Of a stretch of DNA of 64,000 nucleotides, positions 18,281 to 27,639 are shown in pieces (within the stretch, counting starts at the first letter, position 1; the number at the start of each line of letters is the position of its first letter). The DNA comes from Deltaproteobacteria bacterium. GTDB taxonomy: Bacteria; Bdellovibrionota_B; Oligoflexia; Oligoflexales; CAIYRB01. The DNA is taken from positions 1 through 64,000 of the forward strand of contig VGTI01000016.1 in NCBI GenBank assembly GCA_016874735.1. Reading direction: 5' to 3'. The position numbers and the translations under genes are program-made. The notes under the pieces were generated by a model. It worked only from the letters and a program-made list of their open reading frames with translations, was not told where the DNA came from and searched no databases.

Positions 18281-19980
18281 AAAAACACCGCAAACTCGGT
18301 CTGCTCAAGCGGTAACATCGAGCGTTCATCCCAGGCTACGCGCCAGGCCGGTTGCCCATTGGCCGCACGGCCATGCACCCTCCATGTGTGGTAGGGGCGT
18401 ATTATTAAATCGTTGCGCCCTAAACTCTGGGCCTCGTCCTTGACGATGGCCAACTGAGCCTCATCAATCACAAACAGGACGGAGCCAGATGTCAATGACT
18501 GGCTCAGTGCTGCCCTGGAAATGACGACACCAATCGGACGCTGCAAAAGCACACTGAGGAGACCTTGGTCTGCCCAGAGATTCTCGGTCAGATTGAGACG
18601 CGACCACGGCCTGGCTGCCAAATCTGATGTAGTACTGACCAAGGCTGCGCGCTCATGAGCCTCTAAACCTAGCAACAACTGGCCGGTGCCAATGTAAAGA
18701 GACACTAGGGCCACAAGTAGGGCATAGACGGATCGCAACTGATCCTTTCGTATTACAAACAACACCAAGCTGAGGATAGAGACTACCAGTGCGATCGTGA
18801 TAACGGGCGTCCGATAGCCAGCCCACCAATCCGGAAACGGGTAAAACCGAGCTACGATAAGATCGAGCAGCATGGCGACGGCAGCTAGCACTACCGCCGT
18901 ACTCACCTTAGCCGCAAACCAAAGGCGTGGATAAACATCGGCCAGATTTCCCACGACGAGAGCGGTCAAGATACTAAGAGGCGCGAGCAGTGGCAAAAAA
19001 TAGATGTCACTATGAAAGTGATGCCAAGCAAAGAAGAGCGTCGTTGGTATACCGACTGAGATAATGAGGCGCATCAACTGCGGTCGCATGAGTGACAAAT
19101 CGGCGTTGAGTGGTCGACGCCGACGTCCGGCCGCCAGACCAAACAAAAGTAACAAGATAAAAGGCTGTAATTGGCCGCCGATAAAAGGCCCTACCGCACC
19201 TAGCAGGTCATTTTGATTCGTGCCCCGCGTCAGGTGCTCGCGCTCGATATAGGTGGCGTAGAACGCCTCGTGGTCTATTGAGAGAAGCACCACATAGGGC
19301 AAGGCTCCGACCAGGATACCCAAGAAGAGACTTAGCCACTCGGCCGGGCGTCTGACGAGACTGGTCCACTGCCGCGTCCAAGTCCAGTAAATGAGTGCAC
19401 TGCTACCAAGGAGGACGCTATGCAGGGGCGACTTAAGTAGACCCGCCGTACCAGCCATGACCCAGGCTAGGCGCCGCCACGACGTCCCTTGCTCACCCCG
19501 GTCTGCGAGTCCCAGCGCTGCCGTAAAGACGGCATACACCACGACCAGCAAAGCCTCCATCTGCGCCGCCAACCCGTGCGCAAAGGCCCCAGTGCTGAGC
19601 ACCGTGGCTCCTGCCGCCAAGAGCCCAAGATCCCGCCGTTCCGGTAAATAACGCGCCATAAGCTTGAGGATCGCCCAAGCCGCAACCCCGTAGCCGATGA
19701 TATTGGCATATATCAGCGCCGCCGGTGACAAGGGACCAAAAACTAGAAAACCAATCCGCAGCAGAACAAACAGTAGCGGGCCCTTATAGTAGTTGGGCAT
19801 GCCGAATAAAGTCTGCTTCAGCCAGGTGCCGGCCGCTGCCATTTCCATGGCTTGGGCCATGTAAGTCTTTTGGTCGCCCGTGGTCGGCAGCGGCAGCTGC
19901 CAAAAAAACGGGGCGAACACCGCCAGGATCAGCACCAGCAACCACCCAAACTCCCGCAGATACGACCCACCTTTGCGCAT
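18274..19980 (-). CDS. glycosyltransferase family 39-like membrane protein
   Basis: A 568-residue inner-membrane protein with about twelve hydrophobic segments. The first loop has PTTGDQKTYMAQAMEMAAAGTW, where the acidic residue and layout match GT39/ArnT-like (PMT-type) glycosyltransferases that move sugars from polyprenyl carriers to envelope acceptors. NYYKGPLLFVLL in the second loop also fits. Acceptor and sugar are unknown. ATG 19980 has AGGG five bases upstream; an in-frame TTG at 20064 would add 28 polar residues before the first helix and is less likely. Confidence 0.75.
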   Translation of the reverse strand: MRKGGSYLREFGWLLVLILAVFAPFFWQLPLPTTGDQKTYMAQAMEMAAAGTWLKQTLFGMPNYYKGPLLFVLLRIGFLVFGPLSPAALIYANIIGYGVAAWAILKLMARYLPERRDLGLLAAGATVLSTGAFAHGLAAQMEALLVVVYAVFTAALGLADRGEQGTSWRRLAWVMAGTAGLLKSPLHSVLLGSSALIYWTWTRQWTSLVRRPAEWLSLFLGILVGALPYVVLLSIDHEAFYATYIEREHLTRGTNQNDLLGAVGPFIGGQLQPFILLLLFGLAAGRRRRPLNADLSLMRPQLMRLIISVGIPTTLFFAWHHFHSDIYFLPLLAPLSILTALVVGNLADVYPRLWFAAKVSTAVVLAAVAMLLDLIVARFYPFPDWWAGYRTPVITIALVVSILSLVLFVIRKDQLRSVYALLVALVSLYIGTGQLLLGLEAHERAALVSTTSDLAARPWSRLNLTENLWADQGLLSVLLQRPIGVVISRAALSQSLTSGSVLFVIDEAQLAIVKDEAQSLGRNDLIIRPYHTWRVHGRAANGQPAWRVAWDERSMLPLEQTEFAVFLP

Positions 19981-20124
19981 CACAGCCCTGAACTCATCGG
20001 ATACGTTAAAACGAAAAATAAAGCCCCGCGAGTCTAGCTGATTCACGTCTGGCTTGCATCGCAATTAATGGGGGACACGTGAGGCGAGCGAGACCCCGTG
20101 ACAGTCACTTCTGCCGCGACTTTT

Positions 20125-21048
20125 TCACTTGGGAGCCGCGCTCGCACCCTTAATGCGCTGTTGCACCGTAACCAGGTCGCTAGTCAATTGCGCTACTAAA
20201 TCCTCCTGAGTTTTGACTTTGTCCTGCAACAGACGAGCGGTGGCCTTATCGGCATCAACCCTTTTATTGTGCACAGCGATCTCAACTTTTAAATCCTCGG
20301 CGTGGGATAAGCTGGCAGCGATCTGTGCTTGCAGTCGCTCTTTCTGGCTCGTCAGGTCCGCCTTCTGCGTCGCGTAGCTATTCGTCACCTGACGCACCAG
20401 CGCCGCCTGCGACTGGCTTAGCATATACTGCTGCTCCTGCAGCGAGGCTTCGCTCATCCCTAATGCAGCTAGTTGCTGCTCCACGAGCTTGCGATCTGCC
20501 GCGCTTACGCCGCGGGCCGCTGCAAACTCGGCTTGCCGCATCTGCCACGTGTCAATCTCCTGCTTCAGTGTCTCCACCTGCCAAGCGTACTCCTCCTCCG
20601 TCGCGCGCTGCTGCTTCTCGATTCCGCCGAGCTGCTTAGCCCTCTCGGAGTCTAATGAAGCAAGTCGTTGCTGGAGTCCTTCGAGTTGCTTACGCATGGT
20701 GGCAACACGTGCCTGCTCTCCCCTTAGGTCCTCATTGGGGTCTGGTAGACGTCCATTAGCAACCACCTGGTCGCGCGCGTCAGTCCATTGGTCCATTAGT
20801 CTGGCAAGTAAGCCTTTGGCGTCCGCAAGTTTCTGCTCCATGTCGTCTAGCCTGATCTTTTCTTTTACGACATAAGCCTCTCGGTTGGCATGCTGACGCG
20901 CTAATTCTACCTGCAAGCTAGCAAGGCGAATCTCCTGCTCTGCCATGGCCTGAGCCGCACGGGTGTGCCGCTCGTGCCGCAGCTGCCAGCTGAAAAAGCT
21001 GACTGCGGTGATTCCCGTTAGAACTACCACTGACTTGATAGCTTGCAT
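20125..21048 (-). CDS. membrane-anchored coiled-coil protein
   Basis: A 307-residue protein: one N-terminal transmembrane segment (IKSVVVLTGITAVSFFSW), then nearly continuous heptad-rich coiled coil to the C-terminus, rich in Gln, Glu, Lys and Ala. No enzymatic motif. It is probably anchored in the inner membrane with a long periplasmic rod, possibly a structural or tethering protein. GGAGG precedes ATG 21048 by eight bases. A sigma-28-like promoter at 21114-21141 drives it, divergent from the hydrolase lipoprotein. The partner is unknown. Confidence 0.75.
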   Translation of the reverse strand: MQAIKSVVVLTGITAVSFFSWQLRHERHTRAAQAMAEQEIRLASLQVELARQHANREAYVVKEKIRLDDMEQKLADAKGLLARLMDQWTDARDQVVANGRLPDPNEDLRGEQARVATMRKQLEGLQQRLASLDSERAKQLGGIEKQQRATEEEYAWQVETLKQEIDTWQMRQAEFAAARGVSAADRKLVEQQLAALGMSEASLQEQQYMLSQSQAALVRQVTNSYATQKADLTSQKERLQAQIAASLSHAEDLKVEIAVHNKRVDADKATARLLQDKVKTQEDLVAQLTSDLVTVQQRIKGASAAPK

Positions 21049-21113
21049 GGCCGAACCTCCCCCAATGCACACTAAGACGCGGAGAGGAGATGTCCATCAG
21101 GTGCCATGTATGC

Positions 21114-21141
21114 TTGTCGGCACCTTGCGTTGTTGAGTTTA
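21114..21141 (-). promoter_or_regulatory. sigma-28-like promoter for the coiled-coil gene
   Basis: Minus-strand TAAACTCA (21134-21141), 12-base spacer, GCCGACAA (21114-21121): seven of eight positions in the -10 and TAAA in the -35. Start of translation is about 65 bases downstream. Confidence 0.55.
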
Positions 21142-21248
21142 GTCTATTTTCTAAAACCAACAATAAACATCCAAAATATTGGGTTTTTTTACAGGAAGAC
21201 CCAGGTCGATAAAGACATCAATCATGCAACATATTGATATTTCTATAT

Positions 21249-21267
21249 CTTTAGAAACTATCTAAAG
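21249..21267. promoter_or_regulatory. inverted repeat overlapping a sigma-28-like -35 box
   Basis: CTTTAGA-AACTA-TCTAAAG, perfect 7-base arms, overlaps the -35 element at 21263-21270. It could be an operator or could give sigma-28 -35 half-sites on both strands. Confidence 0.4.
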
Positions 21268-21290
21268 TTTTAATAAGAATATACCGATAA
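21263..21290 (+). promoter_or_regulatory. sigma-28-like promoter for the hydrolase lipoprotein
   Basis: TAAAGTTT (21263-21270), 12-base spacer, ACCGATAA (21283-21290), in AT-rich sequence 36 bases ahead of the start at 21326. Confidence 0.65.
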
Positions 21291-21325
21291 ATTATTCGGA
21301 TTAGCAAGAAAGGCGAGTAATTTAG

Positions 21326-22252
21326 ATGTACAGATTCAGGCATAGACTTCGCTTTATTACGATTTCCGTAGGCCTGGCGGTAGTGGCAGCTTGCGGCTCG
21401 GACAAAGACAGCTCGCATGGTGCGCCAGTGACACCAGCCGCTCCCGAGCGTTCACCGGGCGACCAGAAAGTTCTGGAACCATCTATGGGACTACCTAGGG
21501 GCCCATCAGATCAGCAACCAGGAGCAGGCGACGCGCAGAACACGGGCCCAAATCAAGCAAATGCGCGTGGTTCACGCTTACTTGGCATTTTTGGTGGCTA
21601 CATGAGCTGCAGCGGTGATGCCAACTCCCCATTCAAAGACACTTGGATGCAGACCTATGTCACCGAGGTGCAGCAGAGTCTTAAAACAACTGGTTCGCCA
21701 GAGGTAAAATACATCATGAGCTGCTTCAAGTTTGACGTCGCTAAAGTGATTTTTGTGACGTCTGACAAACCTACTGAGGTGAGAGAGGATTCCATTGCTC
21801 AGCTCTTCAGCGCATTTGAGGCATCAGTTTATAACTCCCCCAATGCATCCGTGAGCATAGCTGGTCACTCCTACGGTGGTTGGTTAAGTCTATCGCTCAT
21901 CGATCAAGTAAAGACCAAATTCCCAGTCGATGCGCTCATCACACTCGACCCAATCAGCCGTGCTCAGTGCACCCCACCAGCTGTGCTGAACAGTATTCTG
22001 GATGGACAGCCCAATGCCAGTTGCACAAGGGCCCCAGCTGATTTTGACGCCACTAAACTTGCGGCAATAAAACAACGTGCCAAGACCTGGCTGAACATCT
22101 ACCAGACCGATGCAACGATTCTGCATTCCGGACAATTAACTGGAGCTACCAACGTTAAGCGTCGGTACACGCCAGGTGATCTAGCCGCTCACAGCCAAAT
22201 CCCTGGGGACCTCGAAGTGATGAAGCAAGTGATATCACTTTTGGCTCGTTGA
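21326..22252 (+). CDS. alpha/beta-hydrolase-like lipoprotein
   Basis: A 308-residue predicted lipoprotein (VAACGS lipobox), then a Pro/Gly-rich linker of about 60 residues. The mature domain contains VSIAGHSYGGWLSL, a nucleophile elbow of alpha/beta hydrolases (GxSxG with Ser in GHSYG), followed by DALITLDPIS with a possible acid residue, and LAAHSQIPGD near the C-terminus supplies a candidate His. It resembles lipase/esterase or thioesterase-type folds; the substrate is unknown. It is likely at the outer membrane or exported. It is convergent with the TldE-like gene (four bases between stops). Confidence 0.68.
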   Translation: MYRFRHRLRFITISVGLAVVAACGSDKDSSHGAPVTPAAPERSPGDQKVLEPSMGLPRGPSDQQPGAGDAQNTGPNQANARGSRLLGIFGGYMSCSGDANSPFKDTWMQTYVTEVQQSLKTTGSPEVKYIMSCFKFDVAKVIFVTSDKPTEVREDSIAQLFSAFEASVYNSPNASVSIAGHSYGGWLSLSLIDQVKTKFPVDALITLDPISRAQCTPPAVLNSILDGQPNASCTRAPADFDATKLAAIKQRAKTWLNIYQTDATILHSGQLTGATNVKRRYTPGDLAAHSQIPGDLEVMKQVISLLAR

Positions 22253-22256
22253 GGCT

Positions 22257-23579
22257 TCACAGCGTGAAACTGAAATCCTTCACCAACGCCCCCGGCAAGT
22301 GCACGCTACTGACTGAGCGTTGGCCGTAGGTGTGGCTACTCATGATCATCTCGCGCTCTTTGGTCAAACCGATGAGATGGTCACCAAACATCCGCAATGC
22401 TGATTCATCAAAACGCATGACGTTGAGTGGTTGTTCAATCTTCCCACCTTCGACCCAAAATGAGGCAAAGCGGGTCAGCCCTGTCATCCGACAAGCACTT
22501 TGGTCGGAGTAATTCAGGTACCAGAGGTTGTTGATATAAACTCCGTCACCTAAGACCTCTGGCACTTGTGCGAGGTCGATAGATCCCGGCGCCATTTCCA
22601 GTGACTCGGGGGATTCGCCCTCGCTAGCACCGTTGGTGCTGACGCCAAACTCTTTGGCTGACCTCGGCGACACCAAGCAGTCCTTGTACTGACCACGCTC
22701 AATAAGGTGCACATGAGCAGGCCGTTTAAATCCCGCACTGCTAAAATCCGGAGACAACCCTGCCGCCGTGTGTTCGAGCATGGTGACACTTTCGTGCATG
22801 CTGGCACCCGCATCGACCATGCGTAAAAGCGAGGTCTGTTTAGTCTTATGGGATTTAAGCCCGAAGCCGTTCCAGGCCAGCATGTCTGTGACCTCGTTCA
22901 AGGCCGCAGGGGATAAGTAAACGCGGTACTTCCCTGGTTTGATGGTTTTGGGCGTGAGTTTTAGGATCTCCAGCTGCTCGCGGGCGGCGTGAAGCTTGCT
23001 GTCACATGCCTGGTCTTGCCAGTGAAAGCCGGCGTAGCCTGATTTCACTGCTTTGTCGGCCCGCAGATAAAGACTGAAGTCGAAATTGAAGGGGTGACAA
23101 GCATACCAATTACGCTGTCCGAGCGAGTTGGCAAATCCTCGGTAAATCGATCCAGACGCGAAAATACCGACCATGTCGAGCCCCTTGGACTTGGTCACCA
23201 GCTGCGCCACCGTATCGCGGCTGTCTGGTAGCTCGCTGGCCCTCACTGAATCGCTTGACTGCACCTCAGTGGCGTACATCAAATAGGGGTCATCCGGCAG
23301 CTCGGCCAACTGCTCGCGCAATTCAGCCACGATACTGGTTAACGCGGCCTGATCGCTGGACTTGCTTCCGGCCAAAGAGACAGTGGCGGCAGCGTGGCGC
23401 GCCCCGTTGATGAGCCGCAGCGTTAGTTGATTTTGTTTAACGCTGCCGGCTTGCCGGATGCGGCCGCCGTTGAAGCGGCAGAAGTCGGAGTCCTCACCAC
23501 TCAGGTAAGCCGTGTAGACTTCATCCCCAACGAGGAGCGATTTCAGGTAGTCAGCCGTGTCAAAAAAATATTGGCGCAT
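22257..23579 (-). CDS. TldD/PmbA family protein, TldE-like subunit
   Basis: A 440-residue cytosolic protein of the TldD/PmbA (TldE) family, lacking the HExxxH metal motif of its neighbour, as is usual for the TldE/PmbA partner. It has the ...SEGESPESLEMAPGS and GDGVYINNLWYLNYSD features of the C-terminal family domain. TldD and TldE form a heterodimeric peptidase that trims peptides or processes modified peptides. GGAGG is nine bases before the ATG. It begins two bases after the TldD-like gene ends, so the two form an operon. Confidence 0.88.
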   Translation of the reverse strand: MRQYFFDTADYLKSLLVGDEVYTAYLSGEDSDFCRFNGGRIRQAGSVKQNQLTLRLINGARHAAATVSLAGSKSSDQAALTSIVAELREQLAELPDDPYLMYATEVQSSDSVRASELPDSRDTVAQLVTKSKGLDMVGIFASGSIYRGFANSLGQRNWYACHPFNFDFSLYLRADKAVKSGYAGFHWQDQACDSKLHAAREQLEILKLTPKTIKPGKYRVYLSPAALNEVTDMLAWNGFGLKSHKTKQTSLLRMVDAGASMHESVTMLEHTAAGLSPDFSSAGFKRPAHVHLIERGQYKDCLVSPRSAKEFGVSTNGASEGESPESLEMAPGSIDLAQVPEVLGDGVYINNLWYLNYSDQSACRMTGLTRFASFWVEGGKIEQPLNVMRFDESALRMFGDHLIGLTKEREMIMSSHTYGQRSVSSVHLPGALVKDFSFTL

Positions 23580-23581
23580 GC

Positions 23582-25027
23582 TTATTCGCCTCCGAATACG
23601 TCTACATTAGCAAATAAACACGGCGGACTCGCGTGACCCACTGTGATCGCCTGATTCGGTTCACCTTTGCCACAGTTGGGTGTACCTAAGACCTCAAGTG
23701 TGGAGCCATTGCCAACGGCCTTGAGGCTGCGCCAAAAGCTGGACGAGATGCCACGGTAGTTTGGTTTCTTGACGACCTTGGTCAGTTTACCGTTCTCGAT
23801 CAGCTGCGCCCGTTCACAACCAAACTGAAACTTGTTGCGTGAATCGTCAATAGACCAAGAGCAGTTGGTTTGCATGTAGACGCCGTGTTCCACGCTCTCG
23901 ACCATGTCGTCAAAGAATTCTTTGCCCGGCTCGACGTTCAGATTAGACATCCGATCAATCGCCGGTCGCCGCCAGCTATCGGCTCTTGCACTGGCAACGC
24001 CGTCGTAGTCGGCACGTGTTTCAGAGACCGTAGCACCGAGGGGGCGGAGCAGGATCCCGTCCTTGATGATGAACTGTCGCTCTGCCGGACGTCCCTCGTC
24101 GTCAAACGCGTAGCTTGCGGCCTGTTCAGGCCGCGATGGATCAAAGGTCACGTTGAGGAGCGGCGAGCCGTATTGATATTTACCAAACATATCCATCGTG
24201 ACGAAACTGGTGCCAGCATAGTTACGTTCGTCGCCAAGAATACGGTCCAGTTCCAGCGGATGGCCGATTGACTCATGAATCTGTAGGACCATTTGGTCGG
24301 GAGCCAGCAGGAGATCCATCTTGCCCTCGGGGCAGTTCGGCGCTGCGAGTAGCTCCAAGGCTTCATCAGCAATCCGCTCGCTCGCCGCGTTGAATCCCGA
24401 CTCAATGAGGATCTCAAACCCCTGCTGGCGGCATAAGGCCATCCGGCCAAAGGTTCTGGTTACCGTCTCAGGCCCGCGGTTGGCCGTGACAACCAATGAT
24501 GGCACCATGCGGTCGAAGGACTGAAAAATCTCACCACCGCCGTTAGTCAGGTAGAGGCGGTCCGTGCGCATATGCCACAGCTCAGCTGCCCAGTCGACTA
24601 TCTCGCTGCCGCGTTTGAGGCGGTTGCAAGCATCGGTAAGGAGATCCACTTTTGCCTTGAGCGTCATCGACTCCCAGGGCTTGCGCACGGGGCTTTTAAA
24701 CTCACCACGGTGGTGGGGCATATCGATCCGGGAAAAGTTAGTCACCGCAGCCTTACCGAGCCGCTCGGCCCAGGCCACAGCCCGCTCAAAGGCGGTCCTG
24801 ACACCGCTTTCCGTTAGTTCCGAGGTTGCCGCGTAACCGACGCCGCCGCGATGATGGACCGTGACCATGACGCCCTCGTCCTGCCCCGTCCGCAGGGGTT
24901 CTAAGACCCCCTGCCTGACGGCAACCTGATCGTCACGATCATTGTGGTAACGGATGCTGGCAAAGTCGACAGCCGGCAAGGTTTGCTTGAACAGTTTTTT
25001 CACTAAATCAATACGAGCTTGCTGCAT
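23582..25027 (-). CDS. TldD family zinc metallopeptidase, TldD-like subunit
   Basis: A 481-residue catalytic subunit of a TldD/TldE-type protease. The family metal site is seen as HESIGH (His251-Glu252 to His256), followed by PLELDRILGDERNYAGTSFV as in TldD. Length matches the family. Only 19 bases separate it from htpG upstream, and two from the TldE-like gene downstream; htpG-tldD-tldE is probably one transcript. The conserved role is cytosolic peptide cleavage; the local substrate is not known. Confidence 0.92.
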   Translation of the reverse strand: MQQARIDLVKKLFKQTLPAVDFASIRYHNDRDDQVAVRQGVLEPLRTGQDEGVMVTVHHRGGVGYAATSELTESGVRTAFERAVAWAERLGKAAVTNFSRIDMPHHRGEFKSPVRKPWESMTLKAKVDLLTDACNRLKRGSEIVDWAAELWHMRTDRLYLTNGGGEIFQSFDRMVPSLVVTANRGPETVTRTFGRMALCRQQGFEILIESGFNAASERIADEALELLAAPNCPEGKMDLLLAPDQMVLQIHESIGHPLELDRILGDERNYAGTSFVTMDMFGKYQYGSPLLNVTFDPSRPEQAASYAFDDEGRPAERQFIIKDGILLRPLGATVSETRADYDGVASARADSWRRPAIDRMSNLNVEPGKEFFDDMVESVEHGVYMQTNCSWSIDDSRNKFQFGCERAQLIENGKLTKVVKKPNYRGISSSFWRSLKAVGNGSTLEVLGTPNCGKGEPNQAITVGHASPPCLFANVDVFGGE

Positions 25028-25046
25028 GCGACTTTCGCGCCCCCAC

Positions 25047-26915
25047 TTAGTTAGCGAGCAAAGTATCCGTCGATCCGAGACGCCCTAGAATTGCGGTGCT
25101 GCGATCTATAAATGATTGCATCATTTCAGCCGAAAACTCGCCTTGTTGCAACCAGGCAAGATCAAAAATCTGATTCACCACGAGTTTCACCTCCTCTTGG
25201 CGGTTGAAAGTCTGCGACAGCTTGATGAGATTCTTGATCGCCGGGCTGTTTTGATTGACCACCAGGGTCCGTTCCTCGGGCACACCAGCGGCAAAGGCTG
25301 CCATGGCTCCGTTGTTACGGATCATCTCTTTCATGCGGCGCGTATTCTCATCGACCACCAGCATGGCGGGCACTTTGTCAGATTTGAAGGCCTCGACGCG
25401 GATCTTGACCTTTTCTTGCGTCAGATTGTCACGGAAGATCTTGTCGATCTTTTCGCTCACGGTGGCCTTGTCCTTGGCATCGACCACGAGGTCAGGTTTG
25501 GCGCCCTCGAGCAGGTGACTGGTGACATCGGAGTCGATACGCTTGAATTTCCATTTCCGACCAGTTTGCATCTCGAAATAGGGCAGGAAGTGCTGATCGA
25601 TCATGGTATCGGCGATCACCACCTCGAGGCCTTCGTCTCCAAATAGACGCAAGTAAGCCGCTTGGGCCGTTGCATCACTTGAGTAGAAGACCGTGCCGTC
25701 CTCCACCTTGCCTTGTACTTTTTCTTTGTACTGCTCGAGGGTCAGGTGCTCGCCCGCAGCCGATTTAAACAGTACATATTCCTGCATGCGCTCAAAAAAC
25801 TTATGATCGCGCAGCATGCCAAATTTGATGAATGGGTTAATATCGTCCCAAAACTTGGCGTAGCTGTCGCGATCAGTTTTGGCCATGCCGCTTAGCTTAT
25901 CGGCCACTTTCTTCGTGATGTGCTCTGAGATCTTGCGCACCGTTGGATCGGTTTGCAGATAACTACGCGACACGTTGAGTGGTAGATCCGGGCAGTCAAT
26001 CACCCCTTTGAGTAGGGTCAAGAATTCTGGGATAAGCTCCTTGGTATTGTCTGCCACATAAACTTGGTTGCAATAAAGCTTAACCTCACCCTGCGAGGCA
26101 TCGAGCTCGTGTTTGAGCTTGGGGAAATAAAGCACACCTTTGAGATTGAACGGGTAGTCGACATTAAGGTGGATCCAAAAGAGCGGATCCGGGCTTCCTG
26201 GGAAGAGCTTATGAAAAAAGTCGACGTAGTCCTTATCGCTAAGCTCTGTCGGGGAGCGCGTCCACAGTGGCCGCGTGTCGTTGAGAACTTCAGCGTTACC
26301 CTCGAGGTAAATGGGGTAGCGGATAAAGGCACAGTAACGCTCGATGAGCCCCCTAATAGTCGACTCCTCGAGCATCTCCGACGAGTCGTCACCGATGTGG
26401 AGCGTGATCGAGGTGCCGACGGTTTTACGTTCGGAAGCCGTCATTTCAAATGCCGTTGATCCCTCGCAGCTCCAATGCGCTGCGACGGCACCCTCCTTGT
26501 AGGAGAGCGTATCGATTTCGACTTTGCTGGCGACCATGAAGGCCGAGTAAAAACCTAGTCCGAAATGCCCGATCACCTGCTGGCTATCATCCTTATCTTT
26601 ATACTTGTCGAGAAAGTCATGCAGCCCCGAGAAGGCCACCTGGTTGATGTATTTCTTGATCTCATCGGCCGTCATACCAAGACCGGTATCGCTGATGATC
26701 AGCTTTTTTCCAGGTTTGTCGATAGTCAGCGTGATCGCCGCCTCGGGGACTTCGGTCTTCACGTCTCCTAGCAGAGAAATCTTCTGCAATTTAAGTATGG
26801 CGTCGGCCGCGTTGGACACGAGCTCACGGATGTAAATCTCTTTTTCCGAGTAAAGCCAGCGTTTGATGATCGGAAGGATATTCTCAGCATGAATAGAAAT
26901 GTGTCCGGCTTCCAT
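25047..26915 (-). CDS. htpG: chaperone HtpG (bacterial Hsp90)
   Basis: A 622-residue Hsp90-family chaperone, an ATP-dependent dimer that remodels client proteins. The GHKL ATPase motifs are clear: EIYIRELVSNAADAILKLQ (N-box), ISDTGLGMT (G1) and IGHFGLGFYSAFMVA (lid), with the middle domain and C-terminal dimerisation domain. The N-box has Ala-Ala where many HtpGs have Ala-Ser. ATG 26915 follows GAGGAGGT ten bases upstream; the in-frame extension to 27041 would add an unlikely Gly/Pro stretch. Length matches E. coli HtpG. The upstream region has a TTGACC -35-like hexamer, not a clear heat-shock promoter. Confidence 0.95.
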   Translation of the reverse strand: MEAGHISIHAENILPIIKRWLYSEKEIYIRELVSNAADAILKLQKISLLGDVKTEVPEAAITLTIDKPGKKLIISDTGLGMTADEIKKYINQVAFSGLHDFLDKYKDKDDSQQVIGHFGLGFYSAFMVASKVEIDTLSYKEGAVAAHWSCEGSTAFEMTASERKTVGTSITLHIGDDSSEMLEESTIRGLIERYCAFIRYPIYLEGNAEVLNDTRPLWTRSPTELSDKDYVDFFHKLFPGSPDPLFWIHLNVDYPFNLKGVLYFPKLKHELDASQGEVKLYCNQVYVADNTKELIPEFLTLLKGVIDCPDLPLNVSRSYLQTDPTVRKISEHITKKVADKLSGMAKTDRDSYAKFWDDINPFIKFGMLRDHKFFERMQEYVLFKSAAGEHLTLEQYKEKVQGKVEDGTVFYSSDATAQAAYLRLFGDEGLEVVIADTMIDQHFLPYFEMQTGRKWKFKRIDSDVTSHLLEGAKPDLVVDAKDKATVSEKIDKIFRDNLTQEKVKIRVEAFKSDKVPAMLVVDENTRRMKEMIRNNGAMAAFAAGVPEERTLVVNQNSPAIKNLIKLSQTFNRQEEVKLVVNQIFDLAWLQQGEFSAEMMQSFIDRSTAILGRLGSTDTLLAN

Positions 26916-26970
26916 AGGCCTAGGGACCTCCTCAAAATGAAATTTGTCCCCATACCTGTAAGTTACGATT

Positions 26971-27004
26971 CTGGGGTGGTCAAGGGGTGGTCCTGGGGCG
27001 GTCC
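26971..27004. repeat. three tandem 11-bp GGGGTGGTC-type repeats
   Basis: In the htpG upstream region there are three head-to-tail copies of GGGGTGGTCNN with minor changes (third copy GGGGCGGTCC). Ends may be off by one base. On the minus strand the copies give TTGACC, a -35-like hexamer. Confidence 0.45.
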
Positions 27005-27174
27005 AGACGTGGGCGCCGCCCCCAGCGCCAAGAATCAACACAAGTGCCTGTAAGCACGAGATATTTAAGCCTTAGACCCACCACCGGACAGGTGCCAACG
27101 CCCATATTAAACTTGAGCATGCTAGGGATTTTACGTAGAGCTGCCGTAGGCCCATCTAGAAAAGGAGCCACGTC

Positions 27175-27639
27175 ATGAAATGTTCACCTACCCTAATCCT
27201 GTTAGCCTTCCCCCTACTAATTAACGCCTGCGGCAGTCTCGCGATGGCGCCATCGGTCACGAAAAGCGAAGACCAGAAGACGTTAACCATCGTCGGTGAC
27301 GAAGCCGAACTTTTCATCTCCGCCCTATTTCAGTCCGGTGTTAGAGATCCGAGCGGTCGCCTTGGCGCGCTTAAGTTGCAAGCTGAGGTGGTCAGCTGTT
27401 CAGCGCCGGTAGTTCCCGCCCCAATTCCGAGCTGTACGCTCATGCTTCAGGGTGAGCTGAAAGTGGTACCGACCACACCAGCCGCAACCCTTTACCAGGT
27501 GCTCCGCGCACATGGGGCAAGCCGGCCTACCGATTTGCTCGGCGTCAATCTAGTAGGGGCGTCTGATATCGCTTGTGAACGCAACACCACCGTCAGCGGT
27601 GTTAGCCGCTGCACGATGAGTGTCGGTGCTAGCGATTAG
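27175..27639 (+). CDS. lipoprotein of unknown function
   Basis: A 154-residue predicted lipoprotein: hydrophobic signal then INAC as lipid-attachment site. The mature part has two Cys-containing segments (VVSCSAPVVPAPIPSC and CERNTTVSGVSRC) that could form disulfides, and is mostly beta-type by composition. No family recognised. AAGGAG precedes the ATG by eight bases. Its stop overlaps the stop of the convergent gene by two bases, leaving no space for a terminator. Confidence 0.65.
   Translation: MKCSPTLILLAFPLLINACGSLAMAPSVTKSEDQKTLTIVGDEAELFISALFQSGVRDPSGRLGALKLQAEVVSCSAPVVPAPIPSCTLMLQGELKVVPTTPAATLYQVLRAHGASRPTDLLGVNLVGASDIACERNTTVSGVSRCTMSVGASD

Noticed and set aside
25116-25646. 176-codon frame antisense to htpG
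   Set aside because: Covers conserved HtpG codons and has no domain or start signal of its own.
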